DNA of 51,630 nucleotides from JBASEY01 sp049652745 (GCA_049652745.1 JBASEY010000046.1:1-51630), one strand, 5' to 3'; shown: positions 25,360 to 34,909, numbered from the stretch's first letter. The notes: generated by a model from the sequence alone, not told the origin. Program-made: numbers and translations.

Positions 25360-28300
25360 ATGAGGCCATCGGCACAAAAATTTACTGTAATCGATGAACT
25401 GGGCTCGGATCATCGCGGGGCGTTGTATAGAGTCGCCGACAAAAAAACCGGCCAACGCTATCTTGTGCGCGCTTTTGATCCCGCTACCCCGTTTTATGGT
25501 TGGATTGAATCGTTGGATTTGGAATCTATCAATTATGAGTTAGCTCATTTTTATGCGCTGCAGCACCCCAACATCGCGTTTATCCGACGTTTTGATCGAG
25601 ATGCCGAGGGTATGCCGTATCTGGTGATGGATGATCACCCGGGCAGCCCAATGCAAACCTTGCAGCCTTTGCATGATGTCTCCGTGCTGAAAACATTTGT
25701 TCAACAGCTTTGTGATGCATTTAATTACCTGCATTTAAAAGGGATATATCACTTGGACATCAGGCCGGAAACTCTTTTAGTCGATACAGACCACGATCGA
25801 TGGAGTTTTTATTTGCTTGACGGCGGTTTATCGTTTTTCGTGAATAGGCTGCAGGAGCCGATCAGTCGCTTTACCGGGGATTTGGCGGCACTTCGCTACC
25901 AGAGTCCTGAGATGCTTGCCGGACGCGCCGTCGACGGCAGAACTGATCTATATTCTTTCGGTACCATTCTATATGAAGCGATTACCGGACATCACCCCTG
26001 CGACGGTTCCGGTTCAGCGGATATTTTATCCAAGCTGATGAACGAAAAATTTGCACCTTGTCGCCCGACCGGTAAAACCAAATTGAATTCGTTATGTAAG
26101 ATGGTGGATCGGCTAATTGCCAAAGAACCGGGTTTACGTCCGCAAAGCGCCTGGGAAATCGCGGCCTGTATCGCCGACAATCCGCCCGAATCGTTCCCTT
26201 CCCCGTTGATTCAAAGCCCGATAACGGATCATCCGCTACCTCGAACCGAAATCCTGAATGCTTTTACCAAAGCTCTTTCCGGCCACGCTTCAGTCGTGAC
26301 TTTATGGGGGGAGCCCGGTATCGGAAAAACGCGTCTGCTGCGTGAGGCGGCGTCGGAATTTCGCGTCGCCGGAATAACTCCGCTGACGATCCGCTCGATA
26401 CCTTATACGGATACCGACCATGGTATCGGTGTTTTGAAAGCGGTTATTTCGCAGTTGCTGGTCGTAAAACCGGATTTAGCTCCCGACCTGATCGAAAAGC
26501 TGTATCATTTGGAGTACGAAGACAACCATCTCTATCTGTCCGATGACACCTATCTGGACAGTATGATTCACCGAGCGGCTCTGGAATTGCATATCGCGTT
26601 GTCTTCTGAAGATGCAGAACAGGCTGCTGAACCGTGTGTGGTAATTCTGGAAAATTGTCATTTCACCTGTCATATCTTTTGGAAATTCTGGGTCAAGATG
26701 GCGGAGCTGGCTGCGGTGTCTCCGCGGCATTGCCCTTGTCTATGGATTATCGAAACGAACAGCCCTGTCATTTACCCGACCGTACTTGCGGCGCCCCGGT
26801 TTCACTCACTTGAAGCTCTGGCGTTCGATCAGTCTCAGACGACGGCCATGTTGAAAATGCTGTCGGCCGTCGATTCTTTTCCTGAGCCCCTCGCGGCCTG
26901 GATACACGATCTGTCCAACGGGATTGCAGGCGCCGTCACTCTGTTGTCGAACATGGCGCACTATACCGGCGCCGTTTTATACCATGATCACCGATGGAGG
27001 ATCGATGCAGGCAGGACGCAGTACCTTTCCCGGTTTGACAATCTGGATGTATTGATTGACTGGTTCATAGCCAATCGGATGTCTCGGGAAGAAATTGACG
27101 CTTTGACATTTTTATCGCTTTGGCCGGACGGTTGCCCGATCGACCAGTTTAAATCATTTTTTGAATTTTTAGGGGATGATAAATTCGCGCGATCCGGCAT
27201 CGGTGTCGCTTTGGCACACGGATGGGTCGAGCGCGATCTGCAGCATGGATCACCTGTCTATAAATTTACCAATGAGCGGTTCCGCGCACGAATCTACACG
27301 GTTATCCCTGCCTACAAGCGTCATGAATTCCATCAGGAGCTGGCCAGTCAACTGCTTGCTCGCGAACCGATTCATCCTGCTGTGGTATCCGAGCATTTTT
27401 TCTTGGGAGACAATCGGCTGCATGGATGTGATTGGGCATTGACAGCGGCACGTTATTATAGAAAAACCGGGGCTTTTCATCAGGCAATCAGGTGGCATTT
27501 GCGTAATTTGAAGCACATGCCGGATCGAAATCGAACGAAAATTGCCGGTGCGAATTTCGAACTGGCGCAAGTTTTGATTCTGGTGCAGGAATTTGACGGC
27601 GCTTTGAAAGCATTGGTCGATGCCGAACCCATTTTGGAGTCACGTTTTTATCAAAAACGCGATAGCGCTCATTATTTCCTACTTATGGGCATCTGTCGAT
27701 TCATGCTGAAGGACAGAGATTCCGCGTTGAAAAATGTGATTGAATCACTTGACTATCTTCCCAAGTCAACCGCTTTCGATCACCGATTGAAAATCATGAT
27801 GTTTTACAGCCGGATGGTGGATACGCCTGAGCAAATCGATGAGCTTATGAACCTGTTCAACAGTTATCAAAAACGGCTTCCGCTGCAAAAGTACCCATAT
27901 TTTTCCGGTGTTTTTCTGGAATGGATTGCCAGCACCTATTTTGATCGACAGTTGCCCAGTTCGGGCGAATACTTTTTAAAAGAGTCGATATCTTGTGGTG
28001 AGCAGTCGAATGACATACATGCTGTTATACATCGCCGTTATCTGATGGGGTTGTACTTCGAAAAAGCCTGGAAACACAAACCGGCTTTGAGTGAATTTGA
28101 GGTCGGTATCATTCTTTCCCGTAAATTTTATACGTTAAAACTGCTGTGCTACGGGTTGTGTCATACGGCATCGCTGCTGATGGAGCAGCATACTTATGAA
28201 AGCGCTGAAAACCTGTTGATCGAAGCGTGTGAAATATCCGACAAGTATGATGATCCTGTATTGAAAATCCGGACTTCGGTATTGTATTCGCATTTTCTGA

Positions 28301-30462
28301 TAGAATCAGGGCGTATCGACCATGCTGAGCGGCTCCTTATCGAGGCGGAGAGTCTTTTGGATGATCGATCGCCTTTCATCCTGTATCATCCATTGTACAC
28401 CGACCTTGCCGTCATAGCCCGACGACGGGGGAATCCGGTTCAGATTTTAGAGATTTTCACAAAACTATTAGAGCGGGCTCGTCAACAAGACAGCGTATTA
28501 TATATCATGCTTGCTCTTATGAATGTCGCTGAGGCCAACTGCAGGCTTCGGAATTATAAACAGGCTGAAATACTGCTCGATGAAGTGGAAACCCTTTTGG
28601 AAAAGTTGAATATGAAGCTGCCGGATACGGACATGCTTCGAGCCTGGATACATTTCCTTCAGGACGAAACCGATGCAGCGTATGAATGGATTCAAAAAGG
28701 TCTTGTTTCGGCAAAAAGAGAAGGTTTGATCCGGCAACAGGCCAATGCATACAAGTTATTGGGAATGATCAATTTGCGGCAGAGCAATTTCGATGCGGCT
28801 TTGGCAGACTTCAAACAATCTCTGGGATTGTTTATCGCCCGTCATGATGAACTGGAAATTGCTCTCATTCGTCGATTGATGGCGGAAGCCTATTATTCGA
28901 TAGATCAATCTGAAGCTGCCGAACGGGAAATGAAGACAGCCAATTCCCTCTATAAAAAACTTGGAGCAGATATTTTGCTTATCAATCGAGATATACCCGG
29001 GATACCCAGTCGCGCATCGTCAACCCCCAAAATGTCGGATTTTCAACTTAAGCCGGTGGATATATCGGATTTGATCCAATCATTGGTTTTACCTGATCAG
29101 TTTTATACCTGTCTTTTGCGGTTGTTCGTCTCCTCGGAAAAATTCCCCCGCGCCCTTCTTCTTCATGCCGCCTTGGCAACCGGCAACATCAGTGTTCAGG
29201 CGGGTGATGCCGATTTCACTTCGCGTGAGATCGAAGTTGTCATTCATCGTCATACATCTGATTTTTTAAACAAGAAAATGCCTTTTATACTGTCTTTTCC
29301 TAATGAGGATACCAATGTCGACCAATTCGATACGACGATATTTCGAACCTGGATTGTGCTTTTAGATCATGGTGCGGGTGATCGAGTCATTCTTTATCTT
29401 GAAGACGGTCATCAATCCATGGCTGAGTCCAAAGCGTTTCTATATTCGGTGTTTTCTATTGCAAGCTCGGCGGTAAATATCAGTCGACGCTTTCAGGCAT
29501 GTACTGATAAATTGGAGACACCTCGGCAAACCGATCCAAAACATGACATCATCGCCAGATCGCGGGAAATGGCGAAAGTTATCGATTCGATCGCACCCGT
29601 CGCTTATTCGACGTTGCCGGCATTGATCATTGGATCGCAAGGCACGGGAAAATCATTTATCATTCAACATATTCATCAGTTGAGTATCTATCGTGCGGCT
29701 CCTCTTGTAGTGATAACGTGTGAAACACTGGGTCAGGCGGAGCGAACAGGTGTTATAGTCGAAACAATTTTGTCCAATCTCGAGGCGGATGATTCCATCG
29801 GGAAGAGAATGGTTGTCTTGGATCATATCGAAGCGCTCAACAAGGTTCAGCAGGCTGATGTATTGGAGTTACTGACGAAAACCATTCATTTCGCTGGGCA
29901 TCCGTTGTCGGAGTGTCGTTTTTTATTCACCTCGACAGAAAATCTTGTCCAAAGAGTTCAGCAGGATCTATTCGATCTCTCGTTATATAAAGCCATTTCG
30001 AATCTGGTGATTCGGCTGCCTGATTTGGTTGAACGGAAGCAGGACATACCGTTGTTGGCGAATATGTTTCTTGAAAAATCGTCGGTTTTGATGAAAAAAC
30101 CGTTTACGGATTTTTCGCCGGAGGCGTTGGAGGCTTTGATCAATTATACCTGGCCGGGTAATATTTCCGAGTTGGAGAGCGCTGTCGAAAGTGCGGTTTT
30201 ATTCGGTATTCCGCCGACGATCATGTTTGATGATTTGCCGAAAACGATTCGGATTCCCGTCGAACGTTCCGGTGTTTTGGAAAAAGAACGGCTGGTATTG
30301 GAATCGATGGAAGATATCGAAGAAGCGCATATACGGTCAGTTCTGCAGACGACCAAGGGCAACAAGCTCAGAGCCAGCGCTTTGCTGGGTATATCTCGCC
30401 CGACTTTAGACCGCAAACTGGAAAAATTCGGGATTGTGATCAATAAAAAAAGGAAACGCTGA
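25360..30462 (+). CDS. Giant regulator: degenerate Ser/Thr kinase - STAND ATPase - TPR - GAF-like - AAA+ - Fis HTH
   Basis: The product is about 1700 residues (ATG 25360 behind AAAGAGG; an ATG at 25342 is possible). Residues 1-270 form a kinase fold, but key residues are changed: the beta-3 Lys is Arg (YLVRAF), the catalytic loop is HLDIRPET instead of HRDIKPEN, and DFG is DGG; YQSPEML and DLYSFG remain. A STAND/NTPase domain follows with Walker A GEPGIGKTRL near 317, then helical TPR repeats (about 680-1210) and a GAF-like region (about 1263-1375). An AAA+ domain has Walker A GSQGTGKS near 1424, Walker B VVLDHIEA, and the sigma-54-activator-like LPDLVERKQDIPLLA and WPGNISELE, but no GAFTGA loop. 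It ends in a Fis-type helix-turn-helix (LRASALLGISRPTLDRKLEKF). It heads an operon with PP2C. Likely a signal-integrating DNA-binding regulator. Confidence 0.85.
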   Translation: MRPSAQKFTVIDELGSDHRGALYRVADKKTGQRYLVRAFDPATPFYGWIESLDLESINYELAHFYALQHPNIAFIRRFDRDAEGMPYLVMDDHPGSPMQTLQPLHDVSVLKTFVQQLCDAFNYLHLKGIYHLDIRPETLLVDTDHDRWSFYLLDGGLSFFVNRLQEPISRFTGDLAALRYQSPEMLAGRAVDGRTDLYSFGTILYEAITGHHPCDGSGSADILSKLMNEKFAPCRPTGKTKLNSLCKMVDRLIAKEPGLRPQSAWEIAACIADNPPESFPSPLIQSPITDHPLPRTEILNAFTKALSGHASVVTLWGEPGIGKTRLLREAASEFRVAGITPLTIRSIPYTDTDHGIGVLKAVISQLLVVKPDLAPDLIEKLYHLEYEDNHLYLSDDTYLDSMIHRAALELHIALSSEDAEQAAEPCVVILENCHFTCHIFWKFWVKMAELAAVSPRHCPCLWIIETNSPVIYPTVLAAPRFHSLEALAFDQSQTTAMLKMLSAVDSFPEPLAAWIHDLSNGIAGAVTLLSNMAHYTGAVLYHDHRWRIDAGRTQYLSRFDNLDVLIDWFIANRMSREEIDALTFLSLWPDGCPIDQFKSFFEFLGDDKFARSGIGVALAHGWVERDLQHGSPVYKFTNERFRARIYTVIPAYKRHEFHQELASQLLAREPIHPAVVSEHFFLGDNRLHGCDWALTAARYYRKTGAFHQAIRWHLRNLKHMPDRNRTKIAGANFELAQVLILVQEFDGALKALVDAEPILESRFYQKRDSAHYFLLMGICRFMLKDRDSALKNVIESLDYLPKSTAFDHRLKIMMFYSRMVDTPEQIDELMNLFNSYQKRLPLQKYPYFSGVFLEWIASTYFDRQLPSSGEYFLKESISCGEQSNDIHAVIHRRYLMGLYFEKAWKHKPALSEFEVGIILSRKFYTLKLLCYGLCHTASLLMEQHTYESAENLLIEACEISDKYDDPVLKIRTSVLYSHFLIESGRIDHAERLLIEAESLLDDRSPFILYHPLYTDLAVIARRRGNPVQILEIFTKLLERARQQDSVLYIMLALMNVAEANCRLRNYKQAEILLDEVETLLEKLNMKLPDTDMLRAWIHFLQDETDAAYEWIQKGLVSAKREGLIRQQANAYKLLGMINLRQSNFDAALADFKQSLGLFIARHDELEIALIRRLMAEAYYSIDQSEAAEREMKTANSLYKKLGADILLINRDIPGIPSRASSTPKMSDFQLKPVDISDLIQSLVLPDQFYTCLLRLFVSSEKFPRALLLHAALATGNISVQAGDADFTSREIEVVIHRHTSDFLNKKMPFILSFPNEDTNVDQFDTTIFRTWIVLLDHGAGDRVILYLEDGHQSMAESKAFLYSVFSIASSAVNISRRFQACTDKLETPRQTDPKHDIIARSREMAKVIDSIAPVAYSTLPALIIGSQGTGKSFIIQHIHQLSIYRAAPLVVITCETLGQAERTGVIVETILSNLEADDSIGKRMVVLDHIEALNKVQQADVLELLTKTIHFAGHPLSECRFLFTSTENLVQRVQQDLFDLSLYKAISNLVIRLPDLVERKQDIPLLANMFLEKSSVLMKKPFTDFSPEALEALINYTWPGNISELESAVESAVLFGIPPTIMFDDLPKTIRIPVERSGVLEKERLVLESMEDIEEAHIRSVLQTTKGNKLRASALLGISRPTLDRKLEKFGIVINKKRKR

Positions 30463-30540
30463 TTTCTTGACCTTTATCAGCTCCCTTCATATTATTTATA
30501 AGGTATTTGATGATAACGTGAACTTGGGATTGGTTGTGAC

Positions 30541-31380
30541 ATGAAGGTTTTAGCATATGGTGCCAGTGATTTGGGCATGAAGCGCCAGATCAACGAGGAC
30601 AGCTTTAGAATTTGTCCTAAAAGTCGTGTTTACATGGTCGCAGATGGAATGGGCGGCCATGCTGCCGGTGATATCGCCAGTAGTATGGCGGTGAATCTGG
30701 TTGCAGAATATCTTCATGGACATATGAACGCTGCCAAACAAAACGAAAAATCCCATTTTTTGGATATTTTAGCGGGAGCACTTGATCATGCGAACAGGCA
30801 AATCATCTTTGAAACACACCAAAAACAAGCTCTGCGCGGTATGGGTACTACGCTTGTCGTCGTCATATACCACGGCGGCCGACTATTTGTCGCGAACGTC
30901 GGCGACAGCAGGGTTTATTTGATACGGAATAACAAAATTGGGTTGCTGACGACTGACCATTCCTGGGTCAATATGCAGATGCAATTGGGAAATATGACGA
31001 CAGAGGAATCCCGGCTTCATCCGATGAGAAACGTCATCACTCGCGCCTTGGGAACTCAAAACGATGTCGAAGCGGATATCCTGGAGTACCCAATTCAACA
31101 AAACGATTATCTTATCTTATGCACGGATGGATTGACCAACATGTTGGGCGACAAAGAAATCGCCGAAACCGTGCTGCAATGCAACAACGATGTCAAGACA
31201 GCGGTTGAAGAGTTGGTGCGCAAGGCAAATGCCAGCGGCGGTGATGACAATATCACGGTTATCGTTCTGAAATTTCTCCCTGAGCACAATTCAAACGAAT
31301 TTTATAGTCAGGATACGGAGGTTATGCTCATCCGGCCGTTATCTCCAGGAAAACGACCCTGTTACGGCAATACACCATGA
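30541..31380 (+). CDS. PP2C-family Ser/Thr protein phosphatase (PrpC/Stp type)
   Basis: The 279-residue protein keeps all PP2C motifs: DLGMKRQINEDSF, MVADGMGGHAAGDIAS (metal Asp and DGxxG), MGTTLVVVIY, VGDSRVYLI, TTDHSWVNMQ, ITRALGTQ, LCTDGLTNML and GGDDNITVIVLKF. It should therefore be an active Mn/Mg phosphatase. It normally reverses phosphorylation by a Hanks-type kinase and of FHA-binding partners. It lies 78 bp after the giant kinase-like regulator, and an FHA gene lies four ORFs further on. Its stop overlaps the epimerase start in ATGA, so the two are translationally coupled. Confidence 0.95.
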   Translation: MKVLAYGASDLGMKRQINEDSFRICPKSRVYMVADGMGGHAAGDIASSMAVNLVAEYLHGHMNAAKQNEKSHFLDILAGALDHANRQIIFETHQKQALRGMGTTLVVVIYHGGRLFVANVGDSRVYLIRNNKIGLLTTDHSWVNMQMQLGNMTTEESRLHPMRNVITRALGTQNDVEADILEYPIQQNDYLILCTDGLTNMLGDKEIAETVLQCNNDVKTAVEELVRKANASGGDDNITVIVLKFLPEHNSNEFYSQDTEVMLIRPLSPGKRPCYGNTP

Positions 31381-32327
31381 GTCGATATTTGATCACCGGT
31401 GCAGCAGGATTTATCGGGTCTCATCTGGCGCATGCCGTGGCGGACATGCCGAATACAGACGTGATCGCAGTCGATAATTTGAGCACGGGTAACATACGTA
31501 ATCTGGACGGTGTTATTGATCGGATAACGTTTATTCAGGGCGACATAACCGATACGCAATTTCTCAATTCGATTATGGTCGGTGTCGATTATGTGCTTCA
31601 CCAAGCTGCGCTGCCGTCCGTGCCGCGCTCTATCGCCGACCCGTTGAATTCCAATTGGAACAATGTCAACGGAACTCTCAATATGCTTGTCGCGGCGCGA
31701 GATGTCGGGGTCAAACGCTTTGTATTCGCTTCGTCCAGTTCTGTGTATGGCTTGAACCCGGAGCTCCCGAAGCGTGAAACCCAACAAACGCATCCAAAAT
31801 CCCCCTATGCTCTGACCAAATTGACCGGCGAACATTACTGCAGGATATTTTATGAGCTTTACGGCCTTGAAACCGTCGCTCTGCGTTACTTCAATGTATT
31901 CGGCCCGCGCCAAAACCCTTTTTCACAGTATTCCGCCGTTATACCCCTGTTCATATCCCAACTTCTCACCAGGAAAAAATCCATTATTTTCGGCAACGGT
32001 GACCAGTCACGCGATTTCACATATATCGACAATGTCATCGACGCCAATCTGGCAGCCTGCAGCGCCCATGACATCGGGGGATCGGTTTTCAACATCGGTT
32101 GCGGCGCTCAGACAACCGTAAATGATTTATATGATATGATCCGTAATATTTTAGGCTCGAGTCGGCATCCAGAATATGCCGGCGAACGCCCGGGAGACGT
32201 CAAGCATTCGCTTGCGGATATCTCGTTGGCGCAAGCCAAGCTGGGTTATTCTCCCAAAATATCAGTTTTTGACGGCTTGACGGAAACGGTCGACTATTAT
32301 GTCAGAACACTCGGCAATACACATTAA
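31377..32327 (+). CDS. NAD-dependent sugar-nucleotide epimerase (UDP-GlcNAc/UDP-Glc 4-epimerase family)
   Basis: The 316-residue extended short-chain dehydrogenase has the NAD loop ITGAAGFIGSHLA, VDNLSTG, HQAALPSVPRS, SSSSVYG (catalytic Ser), SPYALTKLTGE (YxxxK), LRYFNVFGPRQNPFSQYSAVIP and GERPGDVKHSLADIS. The PSVPRS and FGPRQ motifs fit the WbpP/TviC UDP-N-acetylglucosamine 4-epimerase branch. It probably makes a precursor for surface glycan. It starts inside the PP2C stop codon (ATGA), an odd pairing of sugar metabolism with a signalling operon. It ends 29 bp inside the next gene. Confidence 0.9.
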   Translation: MSRYLITGAAGFIGSHLAHAVADMPNTDVIAVDNLSTGNIRNLDGVIDRITFIQGDITDTQFLNSIMVGVDYVLHQAALPSVPRSIADPLNSNWNNVNGTLNMLVAARDVGVKRFVFASSSSVYGLNPELPKRETQQTHPKSPYALTKLTGEHYCRIFYELYGLETVALRYFNVFGPRQNPFSQYSAVIPLFISQLLTRKKSIIFGNGDQSRDFTYIDNVIDANLAACSAHDIGGSVFNIGCGAQTTVNDLYDMIRNILGSSRHPEYAGERPGDVKHSLADISLAQAKLGYSPKISVFDGLTETVDYYVRTLGNTH

Positions 32328-34554
32328 AAAGGTTCTTGTGCTGGCCCTGATGATCACGGGCCTTTTTTCCGCCGGCTGTTTCCGGAAAAAGCAGGCGTCA
32401 GCGGAGCAATCCATTCCTAGAAATCTGGTGGAAACGTTTGACAAGGATTGGTTGAGAAGTGACCGTGAGCGTTTCATGTTCAATGATAGAACAAACAAAA
32501 AGACTTTGCTGGGAGGCGCTTGGACATTCGATGCGGATATACCGAAAACGCATTTTCCGTGGCCCCGTTTTACAGCTCAAGGCGGCCTGGTCTATTTGGA
32601 CTGGGCTCAGCCGATGGAACGGCGTTTGACCATCAAGCTGATTAACATTTTACCGGAGTATGCCGAGGAGCTGCTTCAAGTCACCTTGAACGATACTCCG
32701 ATACCATTTATTGAAAGCGATCTGCCGATCGGGGAATATGAGTTTTACGTGCCGTCCCCGTTTCAAGTAGCCGGCAGAAATATCCTGCATATATCGATCG
32801 ATACGGACAAACTGCCTTCTGATGTAAGGTTGGAATCGATTGCGCTTCATTCGATCCGTGTCACATTGGGCGCAGTCGTCAGAAGCCGAATTCAAATCGG
32901 AAATCAGATACGTGACAGTCTGTTGTTTGCACCTCCAATCAAATTTCGTATTCCGATCAAAGGCGGTGTCCAGAATACTATTCAGCTCAATTACGGGCTG
33001 TCCTCTACATCGGGTGACGAATCGCCGTCGATGTATGGACTGACATTTTCTCTGTTTGATTTAAAACTAAACCGTTTGGTGCACGAGCAAACTCTTTCGA
33101 TTAAACGTGACTCGTCAACCCTGACGCAATGGAACCCGTTTAGGGAAAAGCTGCCTTTTCTGAGTAATGACGGTTATCTTGAATTGTCATTTTACACGGA
33201 CCCTGAATCTTCCGGACCAGTCGATTATTTGGCGTTGAGTGAGTTTTTACTGCATCCGGCCAACCTGAATTGGGATTTGTCGGTGGATAGCACGCAGCCC
33301 GATGTATTGTTGATCACGTTGTCTTCGATATCAGCCGATCAATTAGGCGCTTATGGGAACGCTATCGCAAGGACACCTTTTCTGGATCATCTGACGCATC
33401 TCGCTACGGTATACAGCGATACAACGGCGGTCAGTAACCATGAGCCTTCTGCGATCGCATCTTTGATAACCGGCAAATTACCTCGTGATCATGGCTATTA
33501 CCGAGATTTATCCACTGCTCAAGAGCTGCCGCCGGCAATAACGGAAGCGCTCAAGGACACACCCTATCTAAGCCATGCTTTCATTTACTCGGCAAATCAA
33601 CCGGTTTTCAAGAAAATTCAAGGGTTTAGACGAATATATCTGTCTCATCCCAAAACACACCCTCTTGAAACGCCGATAACTCAAATCAACAGCCTGATGA
33701 ATTCACCTCAAATGATTGCCAATCCAGGTTTTTTCTGGATTCATCTGGCGCCGGAAACACCGTGGAAACAGGAAACGGTTGAGCCGTTCGACCTATCTGC
33801 TTATCGTGAAAAACCGGTTCCGATTTCAGAGCTGAACCTGCCGGTTTCCGAGCAGGATCGGTTGATATCGCTGATTTCCTCCGATAATTTCGAAAAGGAT
33901 GCCAGGGAGCTGTCGGCCCGTATAGATCACCGTATGATGGTATTGGATGGAATCGTTCACGATATTTTTCAAAATGTCGTTTCCAAACGCCATAAACGGT
34001 CGCTTTTTTTTGTTATCACGGCTGATCACGGCGTGATTCGATCATTGGATTCCAACCTGCTGTCCAATGATTCTCTGTCTCAGGAAATATTGCATATTCC
34101 GCTGATTTATGGGCTTTTACCCGCGGATAAAACACCTGCGCCCAGGCAGATTGTCGCTCGGCCTGTCAGTTCTCTGAAAGGATATGAAATCCTATTGAGA
34201 ACCATGCGTAAAAGAACAGCCGACAACGGATCCGACAATCAGTCGGCAGCATCGCTTCGATCGATTTTTTCTGAGCATCATTTTCGACCGATCGTCGCGT
34301 ATCGAAAAGATAACTACAAATTGATCCATGTTTTTTCCAATCCGTATTTTCAAATCGCCGCGACAAATTTGTTCAATTTGGACGAGGATCCTTCCGAATC
34401 GGTCAATCTTGTCGGCAGGGATCCCGAGATCACCCGGAATTACCTGGACACAACCCTGGCGTTTTGCCATGGCAGTCCGTTCTATCCCAGGCCGCGTATC
34501 GGGTTTGAAGATGAAGCTCGGGCATTGTTGAAATCCCTTAAATATACGGAGTGA
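32299..34554 (+). CDS. Lipoprotein with beta-sandwich region and degenerate sulfatase (alkaline-phosphatase) fold
   Basis: The 751-residue protein begins with a lipoprotein signal, KKVLVLALMITGLFSAGC. Residues 50-320 look like beta-sandwich domains. From about residue 330 the alkaline phosphatase/sulfatase fold appears: DVLLITLSSISADQLGAYG, HEPSAIASLITGKLPRDHGYY, ITADHGV, LFNLDEDPSESVNL. The metal-binding Asp-Thr of ITLDTLRAD is Ser-Ser, and the C/S-x-P-S-R nucleophile motif reads H-E-P-S-A. Catalysis by the usual mechanism is therefore unlikely. A binding or scaffolding role at the envelope is an inference. The start overlaps the epimerase gene by 29 bp. Confidence 0.75.
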   Translation: MSEHSAIHIKKVLVLALMITGLFSAGCFRKKQASAEQSIPRNLVETFDKDWLRSDRERFMFNDRTNKKTLLGGAWTFDADIPKTHFPWPRFTAQGGLVYLDWAQPMERRLTIKLINILPEYAEELLQVTLNDTPIPFIESDLPIGEYEFYVPSPFQVAGRNILHISIDTDKLPSDVRLESIALHSIRVTLGAVVRSRIQIGNQIRDSLLFAPPIKFRIPIKGGVQNTIQLNYGLSSTSGDESPSMYGLTFSLFDLKLNRLVHEQTLSIKRDSSTLTQWNPFREKLPFLSNDGYLELSFYTDPESSGPVDYLALSEFLLHPANLNWDLSVDSTQPDVLLITLSSISADQLGAYGNAIARTPFLDHLTHLATVYSDTTAVSNHEPSAIASLITGKLPRDHGYYRDLSTAQELPPAITEALKDTPYLSHAFIYSANQPVFKKIQGFRRIYLSHPKTHPLETPITQINSLMNSPQMIANPGFFWIHLAPETPWKQETVEPFDLSAYREKPVPISELNLPVSEQDRLISLISSDNFEKDARELSARIDHRMMVLDGIVHDIFQNVVSKRHKRSLFFVITADHGVIRSLDSNLLSNDSLSQEILHIPLIYGLLPADKTPAPRQIVARPVSSLKGYEILLRTMRKRTADNGSDNQSAASLRSIFSEHHFRPIVAYRKDNYKLIHVFSNPYFQIAATNLFNLDEDPSESVNLVGRDPEITRNYLDTTLAFCHGSPFYPRPRIGFEDEARALLKSLKYTE
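32343..32368 (+). terminator. Possible intragenic terminator or attenuator at the sulfatase-like gene start
   Basis: GGCCC (32343-32347) can pair with GGGCC (32358-32362) across a 10-nt loop, and six T follow directly (32363-32368). This has the form of a short Rho-independent terminator, but it lies within the signal-peptide codons. It could lower expression of the downstream genes relative to the kinase, phosphatase and epimerase. It may equally be chance. Confidence 0.3.
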
Positions 34555-34556
34555 TT

Positions 34557-34634
34557 ATGGGGCATAACGAAGTGGTTTCATTATATTCCGGCATTCTGTT
34601 AGTGATCGTCACGTGTTTGGAGATCACCCGATGA
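34557..34634 (+). CDS. Possible 25-residue membrane microprotein
   Basis: ATG 34557 begins 2 nt after the sulfatase-like stop. The peptide MGHNEVVSLYSGILLVIVTC (then LEITR) is one hydrophobic span with a short polar N-terminus and a basic end. Its TGA overlaps the next ATG at 34631 in ATGA, so the three genes form an unbroken, coupled chain. Such tight spacing on both sides argues for a real small gene, but there is no homology evidence. Confidence 0.45.
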   Translation: MGHNEVVSLYSGILLVIVTCLEITR

Positions 34635-34909
34635 ATCACCGGTATCTAGCCACATTGTTCGGCACAGCCTGCCTGGTTTTTGGTATGATCGCTTTCACGG
34701 CATATATGCGGATTATTATGTATCTGCAAACGCTCGATGCAGGCCTGGAAAATCCTCCTCATCGGCCACATATCGGCGACAAGCTGAGAGCTTACAGGGA
34801 TTTTTGTAAAGACCGCGGGAAAAAACCCTGGCTTTTGACCGCATTTGCCGTCGGCGCTATCGGCGCGGTTCTGGCATGGCTGCCTATGCCCTGGTTTTTC
34901 TTTCGGTAA
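34631..34909 (+). CDS. Small two-span membrane protein, unknown family
   Basis: The ATG at 34631 is preferred over an in-frame GTG at 34613 because it overlaps the preceding stop (ATGA). The 92-residue product has two hydrophobic segments, about 6-28 (LATLFGTACLVFGMIAFTAYM) and 70-91 (FAVGAIGAVLAWLPMPWFFF), joined by a soluble loop rich in charged residues (RPHIGDKLRAYRDFCKDRGKKP). I do not recognise a family. Its place between an envelope lipoprotein and a tail-anchored FHA protein suggests a membrane component of the same system. Confidence 0.65.
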   Translation: MNHRYLATLFGTACLVFGMIAFTAYMRIIMYLQTLDAGLENPPHRPHIGDKLRAYRDFCKDRGKKPWLLTAFAVGAIGAVLAWLPMPWFFFR

